Source of the DNA: Adineta vaga
Taxonomy: Eukaryota > Rotifera
NCBI GenBank assembly: GCA_021613535.1
Contig: CP075493.1
Coordinates: 14,880,001 to 14,944,000, forward strand
Reading direction: 5' to 3'
DNA length: 64,000 nucleotides
Within the stretch, counting starts at the first letter, position 1, and each line of letters begins with the position of its first letter. This document shows positions 12,105-24,700 of the stretch, piece after piece. A program made the position numbers and the translations under genes. The notes beneath the pieces were generated by a model that worked only from the letters and a program-made list of their open reading frames with translations, was not told the DNA's origin and ran no database searches.

Positions 12105-14790
12105 ATGCCTGACCGTCGTGGTAAGTGTATATATATCTTTGTGTAATCAATCTTCGCACGAGTCAAATAATTTTGAAAAAGAAGGCTAATACGATATTTT
12201 TATTAGGCAAAACTATGAAAAAAAGACAAAATAGAGAACAACATAGACAAGAACCTGAATTCGAAGATAAAGGTAAGAATTCTATTGTATCTTTCAAGTA
12301 TAAAAATTGGTTATGAAGGAAATAAGGACTGGATGAGTCCAGTCGAATGGTCACCTGATGATTATGATGAAGATGATATTGATCAATCTTCTTCCGATGA
12401 TTACTATGCAATAAATAATCCTAAAACAAAGAAAAATCGAAATCGTCGACAAAATATCGTTGTACAATCATCTGTAGTTCCCATAAAGTATCCGTCTCAA
12501 TCAAGCAATACTCAATTGAATGAGTAAGTTTGCATCACATCAACTTTATATATTTTGTTATCTTCAAGATATAACGATGAACAATATCTTAATGATCGTC
12601 AAGTACCTAGTCAAATTTTTAAGTGAATAGTATCTAAAGAATAGGAATCATTGATTTCATTGGGCTTTTTTTCAGAATCTTTTCTAAGGTTGAACACAAA
12701 GAAGAGGTGATGAAAATTTTGAAAGGTATCCAAGACGAAGAGGATCGTTATTGTCAATCGAAAGATGAAAAAGTTTGTTCACGGCAACAAGTTATTGAAT
12801 ATTTTCAACAAAGTTAGATTTTCATATCAAATTGAAATTTTCATTCGATACCTGAATTGAACAACTTTTCTAGTAAAGTATGTAGATTTTGAACAAGAAA
12901 ATAGAAAACAAATACTAAAATATTTACAAAAACCAATATTAAGAAACTCACAACATGGTGTTTTACTATTCAATTCAGAAAGACAAGTAATGTTGAGCAC
13001 ACTTATTCCTGTGTGTTCATGTCTTTCTCTTTAGATCTTTGTAGTTCAGAATTATGATGGTATGTGGAATGCTCCAATGGGTTATCGAAAAATAGATGAT
13101 AATTATCAGTTAGAAACGATCATGGAAACAGTTTCACGTGGATTTAATGAACAAATTCATGCTAAACATCAACTCACCGATGAAATATTTGAATGTTATG
13201 ATCTTCAAGATAATCATCAGTTAGATTCATATAAATATATTAAAAAACATATAAATATAGAAAATGAATTCGTTGGATTATTCATTAGTCAATTTGATGA
13301 TCCCATAATTGAATTTGAATTACACAATACATATAAAAATCAAGTAAAATCATTCGATTTGAAGATAGTAATGAATATGCTTATTTTTAAGGTGTGTCAG
13401 TGGATATCAATAGATGATATCATCAATCAGAGATCATGTGTACAATTTGAGTATATTATACTCTTAGACCATTTGTACAGTACGTTTTTGATATTCATTT
13501 CAATAACAGATGAGTTTCTATTAGACATATTCAATATTGCATGGATTTGAATAAAGTCAATTCAAACGATACTGTTCAACAAGGGCCTACGGAAAATAAA
13601 ATGAGATTTCAAGAAAATCTAAATAATACAGTCGATGCTTTCAGTACAATTAATCTACAAACAAGTAACTTTTATAGAATCATTTTGAGAATTAATCCAT
13701 GTATGATTTTCAGCTCCACCAAACACACCTTTATCCATTCGCGATGAAATTTTCCACTCTGCTCAACCGCCTATTGAATTTCAGGATGATCGTAATCAAA
13801 TTTTGGATAAAACTTTTGCCACCATATTAGTTACTAATTATGTGCCCAAGATTCTTGCTGATTTTAATTTGAGATTGAGACTTCCTAAAAGTCATATGAA
13901 TATTCCACAATATAAAAAATGTATCTTCGAAAGACCACGAATTCCGTACTATAAGAAACCAAAAGTGAATTCGATGTTTCCATATCAAGAAGGTCAGAAA
14001 TTCTTTCCTGAACCAAAAAAACTTCACTTCTTCCTCTGTTGATTACTGCTCAACGCAATCAAATTACTATTCAAAATTATGATATTATCAGTGAAAGAAA
14101 TTCACTTCGAAAAATTGCCATGAATAATGAAAATTATGTAATTGGTGTGAAAAGAATTGGTTCAACATTATTTCTCCGACGTCATGATAAACGACTTATT
14201 AACAAAAATGATGTGGGATTTCGTTTTGAACAAATGTGTCGACCTAATTATCATCTCGATGCTGAATATAAACTGTTAGTTGAAGGTTGTTTTGGCAATC
14301 TAAGAACATTAATTACAGCTGAAGCTGATGCAGTCTGTAAACCTCATCGGACAATGGAATTTAAAAGTCGATTAGATTCGAATCATATCAATCAACCAGC
14401 GAATTGTTGGTTATAAGCATTTTTGAGTAATTAAGTTTATGAAATTTATCTGTAGAAAATATGATTTATTTTTGTTTCAGGTGGTGTTAGTACGGTGATA
14501 GTTGGTCATCGTACAAATGATGAACCACCACGACTTGTAGATATTCGCATTATGATACTTCGAATATTGTTAGTGATAATGTGAAAGAAAGAATTTTGCT
14601 TTTTCTCTATCGAGTACTTTGTTTTCTTCGAGAAAATGTTAAACAAGATGGCATTTATTTACTTTCGCGTCGTTATGATTCACGTGTTGGAAAACGTGAT
14701 TTATATCTTTATAAAGTAGCAGACAAAGATAAACAAGAATTAACATTTGTTACAACAGAATTACTTAATCAATTGGGTTTTAACTTATGA
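12105..14790 (+). CDS. DXO/Rai1-like decapping exonuclease with Nudix-like N-terminus, disrupted
   Basis: Multi-exon gene: 12105-12120, 12207-12272, 12319-12523, from 12569 onward, and so on, with small GT-AG introns; the 13.4-13.6 kb junction is least certain. The N-terminus is basic then acidic. The middle (about 12680-13420) has a Dcp2/Nudix-like order (QHGVLLFN, QIFVVQNYDGMWNAPMGYR, FKVCQWISIDDI) but lacks the REx2EE catalytic helix. The C-terminal part (14040-14790) carries the DXO/Rai1 motifs GFRFE, EAD and EFK, the residues that bind metal for 5'-end decapping and 5'-3' degradation. Lesions: one base missing in the A7 run 14015-14021; in-frame TAA 14414-14416 (Gln in relatives, from memory); one base missing near 14551. 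Recent pseudogene or assembly error. Confidence 0.6.
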
Positions 14791-15304
14791 ATAACATCAA
14801 CCTTTTTCATATTATCTAATATACAAAAGACTATTGAATAAATATGTTCGCAAAAACAAAGGATAATCAACATAACTATTCCGAAAACCAAAAGGAACAT
14901 TGAAGAAATAATAATATCCATGTCGTTAAAACTTGAACAGAGTTGATACGGTAATCAGCGTATGAAGAAAACTATAGATTAATAAAAGAATAATTTTATC
15001 ATGAAAAAAAATGATGAAAAGATGGCAATTATTTCAATCAATTTCTTTACGTTTTCTCTGTCATTATCGTACAACTATAGTGTAATAAAAAAAATGACGC
15101 CATTTTTCTTCGTTCTGTGTGATCATCCATATCTTTTTTTCCTCTATCACCATCGTCAATATCGATCGCATCGAAAGCAAAACAAACCGAACACTATTAA
15201 TATACCACGAGCTTCATTATTTTGTTTTCTTATTTTTATATCATCGATCAAAACAAAATAATAGTAATAATTTAACCACATTATAGAAGAAATCCTTTCA
15301 CAAA
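14791..15304. other. Intergenic, promoter side of the SPRY-like gene
   Basis: AT-rich. The frame 15001-15261 begins with a biased low-complexity stretch and has no gene signals. Confidence 0.4.
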
Positions 15305-15841
15305 ATGATAAGAACAACTGAACGATTTGATGAAACAGGAGGATATGGTATTTCTCTACGTAATAATAATCAAATATTTGAAAAGTTATATGCTACTTAT
15401 GGTGGTAATTATGCACGTGGTCAACAGAAATATTCGAACGGTAAACATTCGATTCGTTTTCAACTTGAACCAATCTTAGATAATAAAGAAGCTAATATAA
15501 TTCTTGTTGGAATTATTTCATCAAATGTAATTGCTACGGATCAATATTTTAATCAAACACCTTCATTATATGCATGGGAAACTTCATCACATGAATGGGA
15601 AGATGAAACAACCATTGTACAAAATGGAATTCATCAAAAGGTCTCAAAAGATAAATGGTCAGGAGCAGAAACTGGAGATATACTTGAGTTAACTATTGAT
15701 TGTGATCAACAATCGATTAGTATTCAAAATGAAACAAGAAAAGGAAGTAATTCAATGAAAGTTGACTTAAAAAATAGTCCTTTACCATGGAAATTTATTA
15801 CTATTTTTTCTATGTATTCCGATCGTGTTCGTCTCTTGTAA
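15305..15841 (+). CDS. SPRY-like (B30.2) domain protein
   Basis: Intact single-exon frame of 178 aa. The second half has the SPRY pattern: LYAWETSSHEW, then WSGAETGDILELTIDCDQQ (strand, turn, strand) and a C-terminal SPLPWKFI...DRVRLL that closes the sandwich. SPRY domains bind peptide ligands, often as the recognition part of E3 ligases, but here nothing else is fused, so it is a stand-alone domain as is common in bdelloids. The ATG at 15305 is the first in frame. Its 3' end lies 98 bp from the 3' end of the convergent sphingomyelinase gene. The ligand is unknown. Confidence 0.65.
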   Translation: MIRTTERFDETGGYGISLRNNNQIFEKLYATYGGNYARGQQKYSNGKHSIRFQLEPILDNKEANIILVGIISSNVIATDQYFNQTPSLYAWETSSHEWEDETTIVQNGIHQKVSKDKWSGAETGDILELTIDCDQQSISIQNETRKGSNSMKVDLKNSPLPWKFITIFSMYSDRVRLL

Positions 15842-15939
15842 TTTATTTTTTCAATAATTCATTAATAAAGTTTACATCTATCTTAAGAATTTGAAAATGA
15901 TGTCTGGAAAAATAACATGCGTTTATGAAAGAATAATCA

Positions 15940-18303
15940 TCAGGCAATAAATGGAGGAATAGAATCACATGCATGCGGTTGATTATCACGAGATGTTTTA
16001 AAACTACAGATGAGCGATCGTCGACATGCATGAGAACATTTCGATCCATCTGCATACGATTTTGTATAATGTTTGTAAACAGTACCCATCAGTGGTCCAT
16101 CAATATCATTTTCTAATCTTTTAATGAAATTATTCCAATCAGCAGGAAATAAATTCTCCATTTGATAAGCATCTCGTGCACTATATTCATTTTCTAGAAT
16201 TGTTCTATTATAAAAATTTGTTGCGGTTAAATTCATAATCACTGTACGATGATCAAGTACCCAATAAGAACTTGCTGGATATTCACCATCCATTGTATAC
16301 ATACGATAACCTGGATTCAAGAAGGATTCAGTTGTTAATGATGGTGCTATATAAGCCTAAAAAGTTTCGAAATCATACATAAGTTTCTTGCATGATAACA
16401 AATATGTACTCACCATTGAAACAGGCCGTTGAGAATCATTTTCATCATAGAACATGCTTAGTTCATCATTATGTGTATGACCATAAAATTGTCCAGATAT
16501 CGTATTTTCAAATCTATTTGATATCTAAATATCATTACAAATTCGTTATGTATGTAGAATTTCCTACCGATTAACTACACGATTAAAATTCCAACCAAAT
16601 GCTGCAAAACAGGAACTTGGTGGATGATGAGCAATAATGTGAACTTTCTCTCCATGATTTTCTGCATATTGTAACCATTGTATCAACTAAAAAACATACG
16701 TATGTATGACTAAAAACTGTTCTTCTATTCAACAACTTACCCATTCAACTTGATTGAGTGGATCAGTTGCATTAATGAATAACCAATAGTTGTCCGATGC
16801 GTAATAGTTTGTATTGAGAGAAATCAATCGCAAACCGGGACGTACAAGTGTTGTATAAAAACCACCACGAAGAATCGTTTCACGTGTATCATTAGGTAGA
16901 CCAAATGTATTTATCCAACTATCAGCAAGTGCTTCATACAACCATGAAATATTATCTGTTTTAATAATCGGTGTTGGAAAGAGGTTGCATGGAGCTATCA
17001 GAAGACATACTGAATAGAATGAATGAGAGAGAAATTATATACCTGCTTCATGGTTACCAACAGCTGCATATACTGTTTTATTTCTAAATGTTCTAGATAC
17101 TAAATTATTGATTGTATGGATTGAATACAGTTGATCAGTACGTGATTGATTCCATACATTGTGAGGAGGTGTATCACCGGTATAGTAGATGAAATCAATC
17201 TGTTCGATTTGAGAGAGAATAAGAAAAATCTATCGAAATTTTATCTTTAACCTCTTCTGTTTTTGCAGCATATTCAAATATGGCTTGAGCCGTCCAAACT
17301 GGTATGTCACAATGAAGACTTGTTCCCCTAAAATGTTAGTTAATTGATATTTCATATATAGATATAATCAGATAAGTAAAAAGAACAAACCAAAAACCAG
17401 CAGCTGGACGACCAGGTACTATACTTAGAAATAGAAATCATTCAATATTAGCGTATTTGAATATTATATGACTCACGAGGTCGACCTTTTCGACAGCATA
17501 ATGGTTCAAGACAGTCTGCTTCTGATCCTGGCTTGTACTCAAAATCTACATGAATGTCGGCTAACTGCAATAGTTTCAACTTTGGTGAGCTAGGCTGAAA
17601 ACATATGGAATATGACTCAATACACTCTTTCAATTACAAATCTATACTAACGGAAGGAGGTTTGGGTGGTTGTGGAGATGGTTTTCCATCGGGAATTGAT
17701 ACAGTCCAATTCAACGAAGGATAATCAGTCTGTCTATCGCAATTCACAGCAAGTGAACAGAGTACTTTATCACTGTAATCAGTCAAGGCAATGACTTGGA
17801 AAACAACATCCTATTTGTAAGCAAATAGATTTATATAAGTACATGAAAATCGTACAACTCTTATACTTTGTATTCATGTACAGCGCCACTACAAACATCA
17901 AGAACCAAACCAAATTCTTTACAAATTTGCAGAGTAACATTTTCAAAACGTTCTGTTTGATTTGCATAGACAAGTAATCGCATCTAATTGATACACAAAT
18001 AATTGAATAGAAAAAAAAACAAGAAATATCTTCACTCACTACTGGTAGAAGAATATGGCATAATTTACAATATATTTCTGGTGGATCATTATATTGTTGA
18101 AACATCCATTGAAGTGATTTCATACTGTTAGAATGTTCGAAACGTTTTCGATAGCTAATTAACGTAGCAAACATTTCGTCATTATTAAATATGGGATCGT
18201 TAATTACTTCATCAACTGTATCCTGTAGAATAACTCGAGCATCAATTGTCCTATGACCGACAAAGATGACGAAGATGATTATAAAGATTATTTTCAAACT
18301 CAT
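15940..18303 (-). CDS. Acid sphingomyelinase-like phosphodiesterase
   Basis: Eleven small exons, all junctions GT-AG and in frame. The start is taken at 18303 because MSLKIIFIIIFVIFVGH is a good signal peptide; an ATG 105 bp upstream is also open. Order: signal peptide; saposin-B domain (CKLCHILLPVV, then VCSGAVHEY); Pro-rich linker (KPSPQPPKPPS); calcineurin-like metallophosphatase domain with LADIHVDF, YTGDTPPHNVW, GNHEA, IIAHHPP and GHTHNDEL, the zinc ligands of the family; a Cys-rich C-terminal domain. It should hydrolyse sphingomyelin to ceramide and phosphocholine in lysosomes or outside the cell. One acceptor (near 16530) has two AGs; the second keeps NRFENTISGQF in frame. No lesion seen. 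Confidence 0.88.
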
Positions 18304-18527
18304 CAACACAAAGGAAAAGAAATGAAAGCAGGACAATGATAAACACGAACTAAAATACCGCTTTTTGATAACAAACACATTTGTCTTTTCTCTCGAGAAT
18401 AGAAGCATTCTCTTTTCATCAGGTAACCAATGTGTTTAGATGTTTAGTAAGAATAAGTTATCTTATCAATGGATAGAAGAAAAGTTTGATATTTATTTAT
18501 TTAAAAAGAAAATTTACAATTTCGTAT

Positions 18528-19541
18528 CTATGATATTTCAATTAATTTTAATTGTTTCTTTCTATTTTCAATTAGAATTAATTGATGACATGAATTTTCC
18601 ATTTGTTGACTAAATGCTCTAACAGAACTAAGAAAATTATCGTCATTTGCTAGCATTATATGAGAATTATGTCCATAGGAAATTGTTTTAATTTCTTTTG
18701 TTTTCATATTTCGATCCAGATCAAACCAAACAGCATGAACACAACCATCACCAATATATTCTTTTAACATAAAATCATTTTCAATTAATTGATGTGAAAA
18801 ACTTTGAACACGTGCCGATTGATAAAACCATTGTAATCGAATAAGAAAGAAATTATTATAAATACAATTTCTTCGTGGAAATTTTCTTCTTCTTTTAAAA
18901 AAACGTGCTTCAATTGTCGATAAACCAGGACAATCGTCTTTATATCTTGATCGATAAACATAATCCAGATTGTTTTTTTTCGTATATTCAAAAAGATCGT
19001 CTTTGGTATGATCTATAAAATATGAATCATCATCCATTCTCATCAAATATTCATAATGATTCCCTTTGATTGCAGGATGATAAAAGACATCATAGGACCA
19101 AAATCGACACATGACGTGGTATCCAAGATTTAATCTTTTCATGAATTTTGCAGGTAAGGAAATATTGGATGGAAAATGAAAAAGAATAAATGAAATTTGT
19201 AAGGTTTTATTGGAATATGAAACACAAGATAAAATATATTGTTGCATGGATGAAGTAAAATATTGATCATGAAAAATAATAACTGGATAAAGATTTTGTG
19301 ATGAATGAAATAGAACAACTGAATGGATCATATTGATAACACGATGTATTGATGTATTTGTACTTCGAATTAATGTAACAATAACACCGCGAGGATACTG
19401 ATGTTGATTGGATTTATGTTGAGATAGTTTCAATGGAGAAAATATTGAATAAATTAAAAAGAGAAGAAGAAATATAAAGAGAAGAGATAGAAAAATATAT
19501 TTTGAAAAATGTTGTTTTTTATTTTCACTAATCAACACCAT
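18528..19541 (-). CDS. GT15 (KRE2/MNT1-like) alpha-1,2-mannosyltransferase
   Basis: Intact intronless frame of 337 aa. A short cytosolic tail and one membrane anchor (residues about 15-38, IFLSLLFIFLLLFLIYSIF) mark a type II Golgi enzyme. The lumenal part shows family features: RGVIVTLIRSTN at the start of the fold, VMCRFWSYDVFYHPAI (fungal KRE2 has MCRF...HP), YEYLMRMDDDSYF with the metal/GDP-mannose acidic residues, and IGDGCVHAVWF near the C-terminus. Likely role: adding alpha-1,2-mannose to glycoproteins or glycolipids. GT15 is chiefly fungal and protist; presence in an animal suggests acquisition by transfer, which is inference. It lies 225 bp from the sphingomyelinase start. Confidence 0.78.
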   Translation of the reverse strand: MVLISENKKQHFSKYIFLSLLFIFLLLFLIYSIFSPLKLSQHKSNQHQYPRGVIVTLIRSTNTSIHRVINMIHSVVLFHSSQNLYPVIIFHDQYFTSSMQQYILSCVSYSNKTLQISFILFHFPSNISLPAKFMKRLNLGYHVMCRFWSYDVFYHPAIKGNHYEYLMRMDDDSYFIDHTKDDLFEYTKKNNLDYVYRSRYKDDCPGLSTIEARFFKRRRKFPRRNCIYNNFFLIRLQWFYQSARVQSFSHQLIENDFMLKEYIGDGCVHAVWFDLDRNMKTKEIKTISYGHNSHIMLANDDNFLSSVRAFSQQMENSCHQLILIENRKKQLKLIEIS

Positions 19542-20190
19542 TGATGAAGAGAAATTAACATCAAACGATTGTTAATGTGATAATAAAAATATTCATCGTT
19601 GTTTGATTCTTGATATCCATGAAATTAATGTGCATGCTCAGTCATAGTGAGTAAGTAGAACAATAGTTAACCTTGCAAAACAAGAATGTGAAGTGAGAAC
19701 TTTGTTCCGAGTGTATCTTTATTTCAAAAACAAAATGTTCTTTCGTCTCGCGACACTATGTTAATCAAAAGAGAAAATTAACGTATATGAAGTAAATCGA
19801 TTAATGAAGCGTATCGCATGTAAAGAACGATGTCAATATTGATTGATAATATGCATATGTAAATACATGAATGAATTTCAATTATCATCCCTGATATGTA
19901 GTCAACTATCGAGAAATTTTATCGCGTGGACGTTATTTAGAACAATTTTCTGAATGTTTTGCGTTCTATCGCTTATTGTTAAGATGATGTATAACATATG
20001 GTGTGTTCGAAGAAAAGAAAAAGGAAGAGACATCTAAAAGTTTCTATAAAGTGAATCAATCAATCAATGAGCTTGTGCTTTATTTACTTAATCGATATTG
20101 AATATATTGAATGAAATATATATGTTTTGCTTGTACTCGCGCAGAACGCAAGAAAGTGTCGAGAATAAAAGAGTTAATTCAATTAGTATA
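19542..20190. other. Intergenic, no gene supported
   Basis: 5' flank of the GT15 gene and 3' flank of the phosphatase gene, both minus strand. AT-rich, no further coding signal. Confidence 0.45.
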
Positions 20191-21085
20191 TCAAGATTTT
20201 CTCTTATGTATGGGTAGTTTGAACAACGGAGAGAGTGATCGGGTATTTTTAAGAGGCCAGCAAAATAGTCTGTAGTAAAATGGCCGTGAGTTTCGGGAAC
20301 GATGGGACAAGACACTATTTTGTCTTTTTGACGTCGAAGTTGTAATTGCATCAGATGTTTCAATCGAATTGTCCTTCTCGTTATTGTTCTGGCTTGGGAC
20401 AGTTTCATCTATTTTGTGTAATTCTCGTTCGTATCGAATCAATTGTAAAAGAAAGCCAAGATTAGGTTCAGCACAACGCCGTCGTTCGACCAAATAATCA
20501 TAGGCTTTGTCAAGAGAACTATGATGATATCTAGATAGACAAAATGATGGCACTTTTCGAAAGTTGCCGAAAAAAAATCTACTTCATCAGATAGGCAAGA
20601 ACAATGGAGGATGAACGAGAAACGCCCATTTGACAGTTAACTAGTACTTTCTCGCCTTTTAATTTACAGGTGTGCAAGAATTCATTTGTCGTCTTGAAAT
20701 ATTCAGCAATATCCACGTACGTGTCATCCTCTAAATTAATCCATAAGATATGATATTGATCAAGAATATCTTGTTCCAATGGATAATCGCACACATTAAT
20801 GATGCGTCGAATACCAAGTACTTCGAGTAATGTTTTGTTCATTGCATGTTTTAAATCACCATGGTACAGGAAATCGTCGATAATCACCGATGGAGTGGTA
20901 GAGTCTTGCTGTTTGATCGATATCAGCTCTCGTTGATTCATACGAAGACAGACTAATTTTTTCAAATCGTTCAATTCGTTCTCCGTGGGTTGCCATGTAA
21001 ATTTCAAGGGAATTACCATCATATTCCATTCCGAATCATTCATTTGAAGCGACGCATCTGTCATTTTTCTTCTTTTTTTTATCAA
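20191..21085 (-). CDS. Dual-specificity protein phosphatase
   Basis: Two exons (21085-20583 and 20530-20191) joined across a 52 bp intron to give LAYLMKYHHSSLDKAYDYL in frame; 280 aa in all. The catalytic signature is CQMGVSRSSSI (CX5R with the usual Ser after Arg), and the general acid lies in the loop around LEDDTYVDIAEY. The fold elements IDDFLYHGDLKHA and the RRRCAEPNLGFLLQLIRYE helix are typical DUSP landmarks. It should remove phosphate from Tyr and Ser/Thr, probably in MAP-kinase or cytoskeletal signalling. The C-terminal tail is Ser/Asn-rich and basic with no recognised domain. No lesion. Confidence 0.88.
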
Positions 21086-21761
21086 TCTATAGAATCTGAT
21101 TCAGATAGAAGTCTGAAAATATTGTGAAATATCTCCTACTTATGTCAATGATGACAGAGACGGATAGAAATTCCATTGACAGAAATGTGTAACCATTTAT
21201 TATGATAATGAGATAGATGTCGTGTATAATCAAATGAATAAAATAGAAATATTGGATGAATCAGAGGAGTGTAGACTAAAACAATAGAAAGAAATCCACC
21301 CGCATCCTACCAGCGGATATTTTATGTAAAATTGCATTTATATACAATTGGGCTATTTTCACCTTGTTGCGAATATCTTCGATCGCGTTCAGATGAAAAA
21401 AATTTTATTTTTGAGTTTAACAAAACAAAAATTCCAAATTTGTTCTAAAAACCTCAACTACTTTCGATAAATTCTTTCTTCTGTGATAGTAAGTGAGTTT
21501 CTAATGAGTTATAAATATCGTCTTATATATCATACAGCAATTCGAATAGCGATGGTTTCATTACAGATTTATAAGACAGAGATAGTATAATTAATAAAAA
21601 AACAAAGCAATTTAATGTTAAAAGCAAAGAGTTTAAGATCGTAGTTCTGTTCAAGGAGGATTCAAGTAGAGGTGCGAATAGCTCTTCATTATTATCACCC
21701 ACACCCTCACCATTCTTTGCATTGCAAAAGAACTAACCGATTTAACATTAGTTGAATATGT
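21086..21761. other. Intergenic with C-rich motif downstream of the receptor gene
   Basis: The minus-strand receptor gene ends at 21762. Read on that strand, GGTGTGGGTGA (21705-21695) follows about 55 bp after the stop, with a possible pairing arm near 21671. The rest is AT-rich without coding signal. Confidence 0.4.
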
Positions 21762-24700
21762 CTATGATCGTTGTTTGCAGCATAGTCGAAAGAACGAGTC
21801 TTTGAATGTTTTACGATATAATTTCGAAGGAGTCACAAATAAAACGAACATAAGTATCGACGGCGTAAATGAAATATAATAAGCAGACAAATACAACCAT
21901 GGATGGCGAGATACTTCGACACATCCAGATAGCAAAGAAATCGCCAAGCGCGGTAACGACAAAAGAAGTAATATCAGAGGACTGATGACCAGTTGTTTAT
22001 GTTCCTTCCACTGTTCATGAATATGTTGTTTATAAGTTTGCCTTTTCTGTGCATCTGCACGTCGTCGAGCACTTCCAACGATGATGAACAAAGCAGAACA
22101 GAGATTTGCAATAAATGGACCAAGAAGATGAATAAATAGAATAGTTGTATTATAATCTTGAACAGAACGAGAATAATAAGTCGTACACCAATTCTGGCGA
22201 TCTGTTACATAAGCATCTTTAATGCGTATTGTTTCTCGATCATAGATCTCGTACTCTTCTGTCTTGGTTTTATGAGTGAACACTTGACGATATACAGGTT
22301 CATGAATAATCGTCATCATGATGCAAACCGGTAAAATGCATATTATCCATCGAGCAACACGTTTACTTTTCTTTGTATTAAAACTAATACCTTTATAAAC
22401 ATTAAATGCACGTTCGATGGCTACACATGCGTTCAGCCAAGCATCGTAATAAAAGAAAAGTTTAAGAAGAGTCTCAATTGACTTACAACCTCCTTGCAGA
22501 ACATACATCTGAATAGATATGTTCATTTGTGTGAGAACAACAAACCAAAATTTGACTGTTAACATCGATATAGTCAGAAGAGAAGCGGTGGATGATGCAA
22601 ATAGATACATTCCACATCCAACGTTTCGTACGCTCTCATTTTTAAAAGTCAATAGAGAACAAAGACTGCTGACTACACCAGCCACAAACGTGATAATTAC
22701 CAAAGCAGCACTAATTTTGATGAAGAATGGCTGATCATTGAGTATCATATTTCGATTAATTTCAGGGTGTAAAATATCGTCGAGTGTTAAACCAATACTT
22801 TTCACTTGAACATTACAAGGACCACCGATATAACAACGAGTAGAATTATCGACTAAATTTAAAGACTTTGTACAGAATTAACAATGCGAATCAGAAAAAA
22901 AAACACTATTATACATTTCATTTCAACTGTACTGATAATTTCGTCTCAATCTACGAATTTTTAGTTATTCCATATTACGAAGAACTTTTTCATGTGATGG
23001 TCTGACTATTGTTTGGATTAGTACAGTGTCAGGATTTTACGAGAGAAAGAATAGTTATGGTGATAGAAGAAAATTTGTAACAACTGTTAATTAGTAACTA
23101 TTCAATAAGTTCTTCATACAGTTTCTAGGCTCAACTTTCACCAAAGTTTGCTGCTCTAACACAATAATCGCTATGATGTTCTTTGTCATATATATCATAA
23201 TGTAATTTAAGTTGAGTTGTGCTGATTCGAGATTACCATTTTGAGGTAGAAGAAATGTTATGATTTCTCAATAGGGATTCAAACGATGGTATAGATATCA
23301 AATTATCATCATAAAAGAATCTTTTCGAATACTATATTGTTTAGTTATAGAATTGGTATGAAAATGTGTCATTCGAATATAAGAACTGAATATATCAGTT
23401 CTTTCTATATTAGAAACTCTTTTACTGATTATTCATGAAATGTAGTAGCACTACTTACTAAAACGTTCAAGAGTGACCTTCTCTGGCCCGAACACCATGA
23501 TGGTGAACTTGTCTGTCCATTGCGGAATATCACTTGTTATAAGCAGTATATATGTAGTATCAGTTCGAAGAATGCTTGAAAATTGGAACACATAGCTAGA
23601 CAGACAAAAGCGAGGATCAACAGGGATTAAATTTTCCGATGGATTGAGCGGATTGAAATAATTTTCGTAGAGAAAACCATCAAAACTGGATGATTCCTTC
23701 CTAGAAAAAGTGTAATATCCATCGTTAGTTACAGTGACTTGTATAGTTTCGTAGTGATAATCGGCATTACCACATGTTTGAGCATATTTTTGACTATTGT
23801 TAGTTAGTTCCGATGAATAAACTGATCGAATAACTGACGAAGCATCTATTCAAAAATATTGATTACAAGTTGTGACGTGCTGATAAAAATGCAAGATTTT
23901 ACTCACTCATGGATTGAACACGGATATCATTTGCATCAAATATTTTGATAGAAAGTGTTTTTGAAGAATATTTAAAACATTTTGTTACAACTAATATGTA
24001 TGGAATATTGATCATAAGTTTGATGGTAATTACAGATTGATAATCATCAGAAAAGCAATGCGTAACGTTTTTTGAGATTAAGCTTCGATGTGGAATGGAC
24101 GGATAGAAATCATGTTCGTATATACGAATCAATGTAAACTGATTGGAATTCTCAAGAAATGTATAATAGCCACTTTCGTTTACATCCACTTGGATGACTT
24201 TATAGTAATATTTTGAGAAGTCACAATCAAGAAGGTAGTATGTTGCATCATCATCTGTGAATTCTAATGAGTAGTCTGATTGAAGAGTTGGTAAGTGATC
24301 TATTCAGTAGAAATCAAACTAATCAGAAGTCAGACGATTCCAGTAACTTCAATCAAGTATTCTACATCATGAAAATAAATGTTCGATGAATGATCTGTTG
24401 TCACTATCTTGTATCAGATTATAAGGATGAAACGATGATTGTATCGTATAACTCGTGTGTCAGATTTTCAGTACATATCTTATTTCGATTTCTTTTAAAT
24501 CAAGAAGTACTCAAACTATCGAAGTCTTAGAAATTCGAAACAAAGTTTTAATTTATTAATCAGCTCATTTTGATTCATATACTAATAGATATATTTACTC
24601 ACTTATCCGTTGACAATTGACTTTATCAGAACCAAATATTGTGATTATGAATGGTCCTGTTACATCTCGATCATATGTTGTGACAACCAATATGTATATT

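Noticed and set aside
12105-14790. Stop codon recoding or programmed frameshifting to explain the DXO lesions
   Set aside because: No slippery site with a downstream structure was seen, and similar one-base breaks occur in unrelated genes, which points to error or decay.
15001-15261. 86-codon plus-strand frame
   Set aside because: Biased Phe/Ser/Lys composition; probably chance in AT-rich DNA before the SPRY-like gene.
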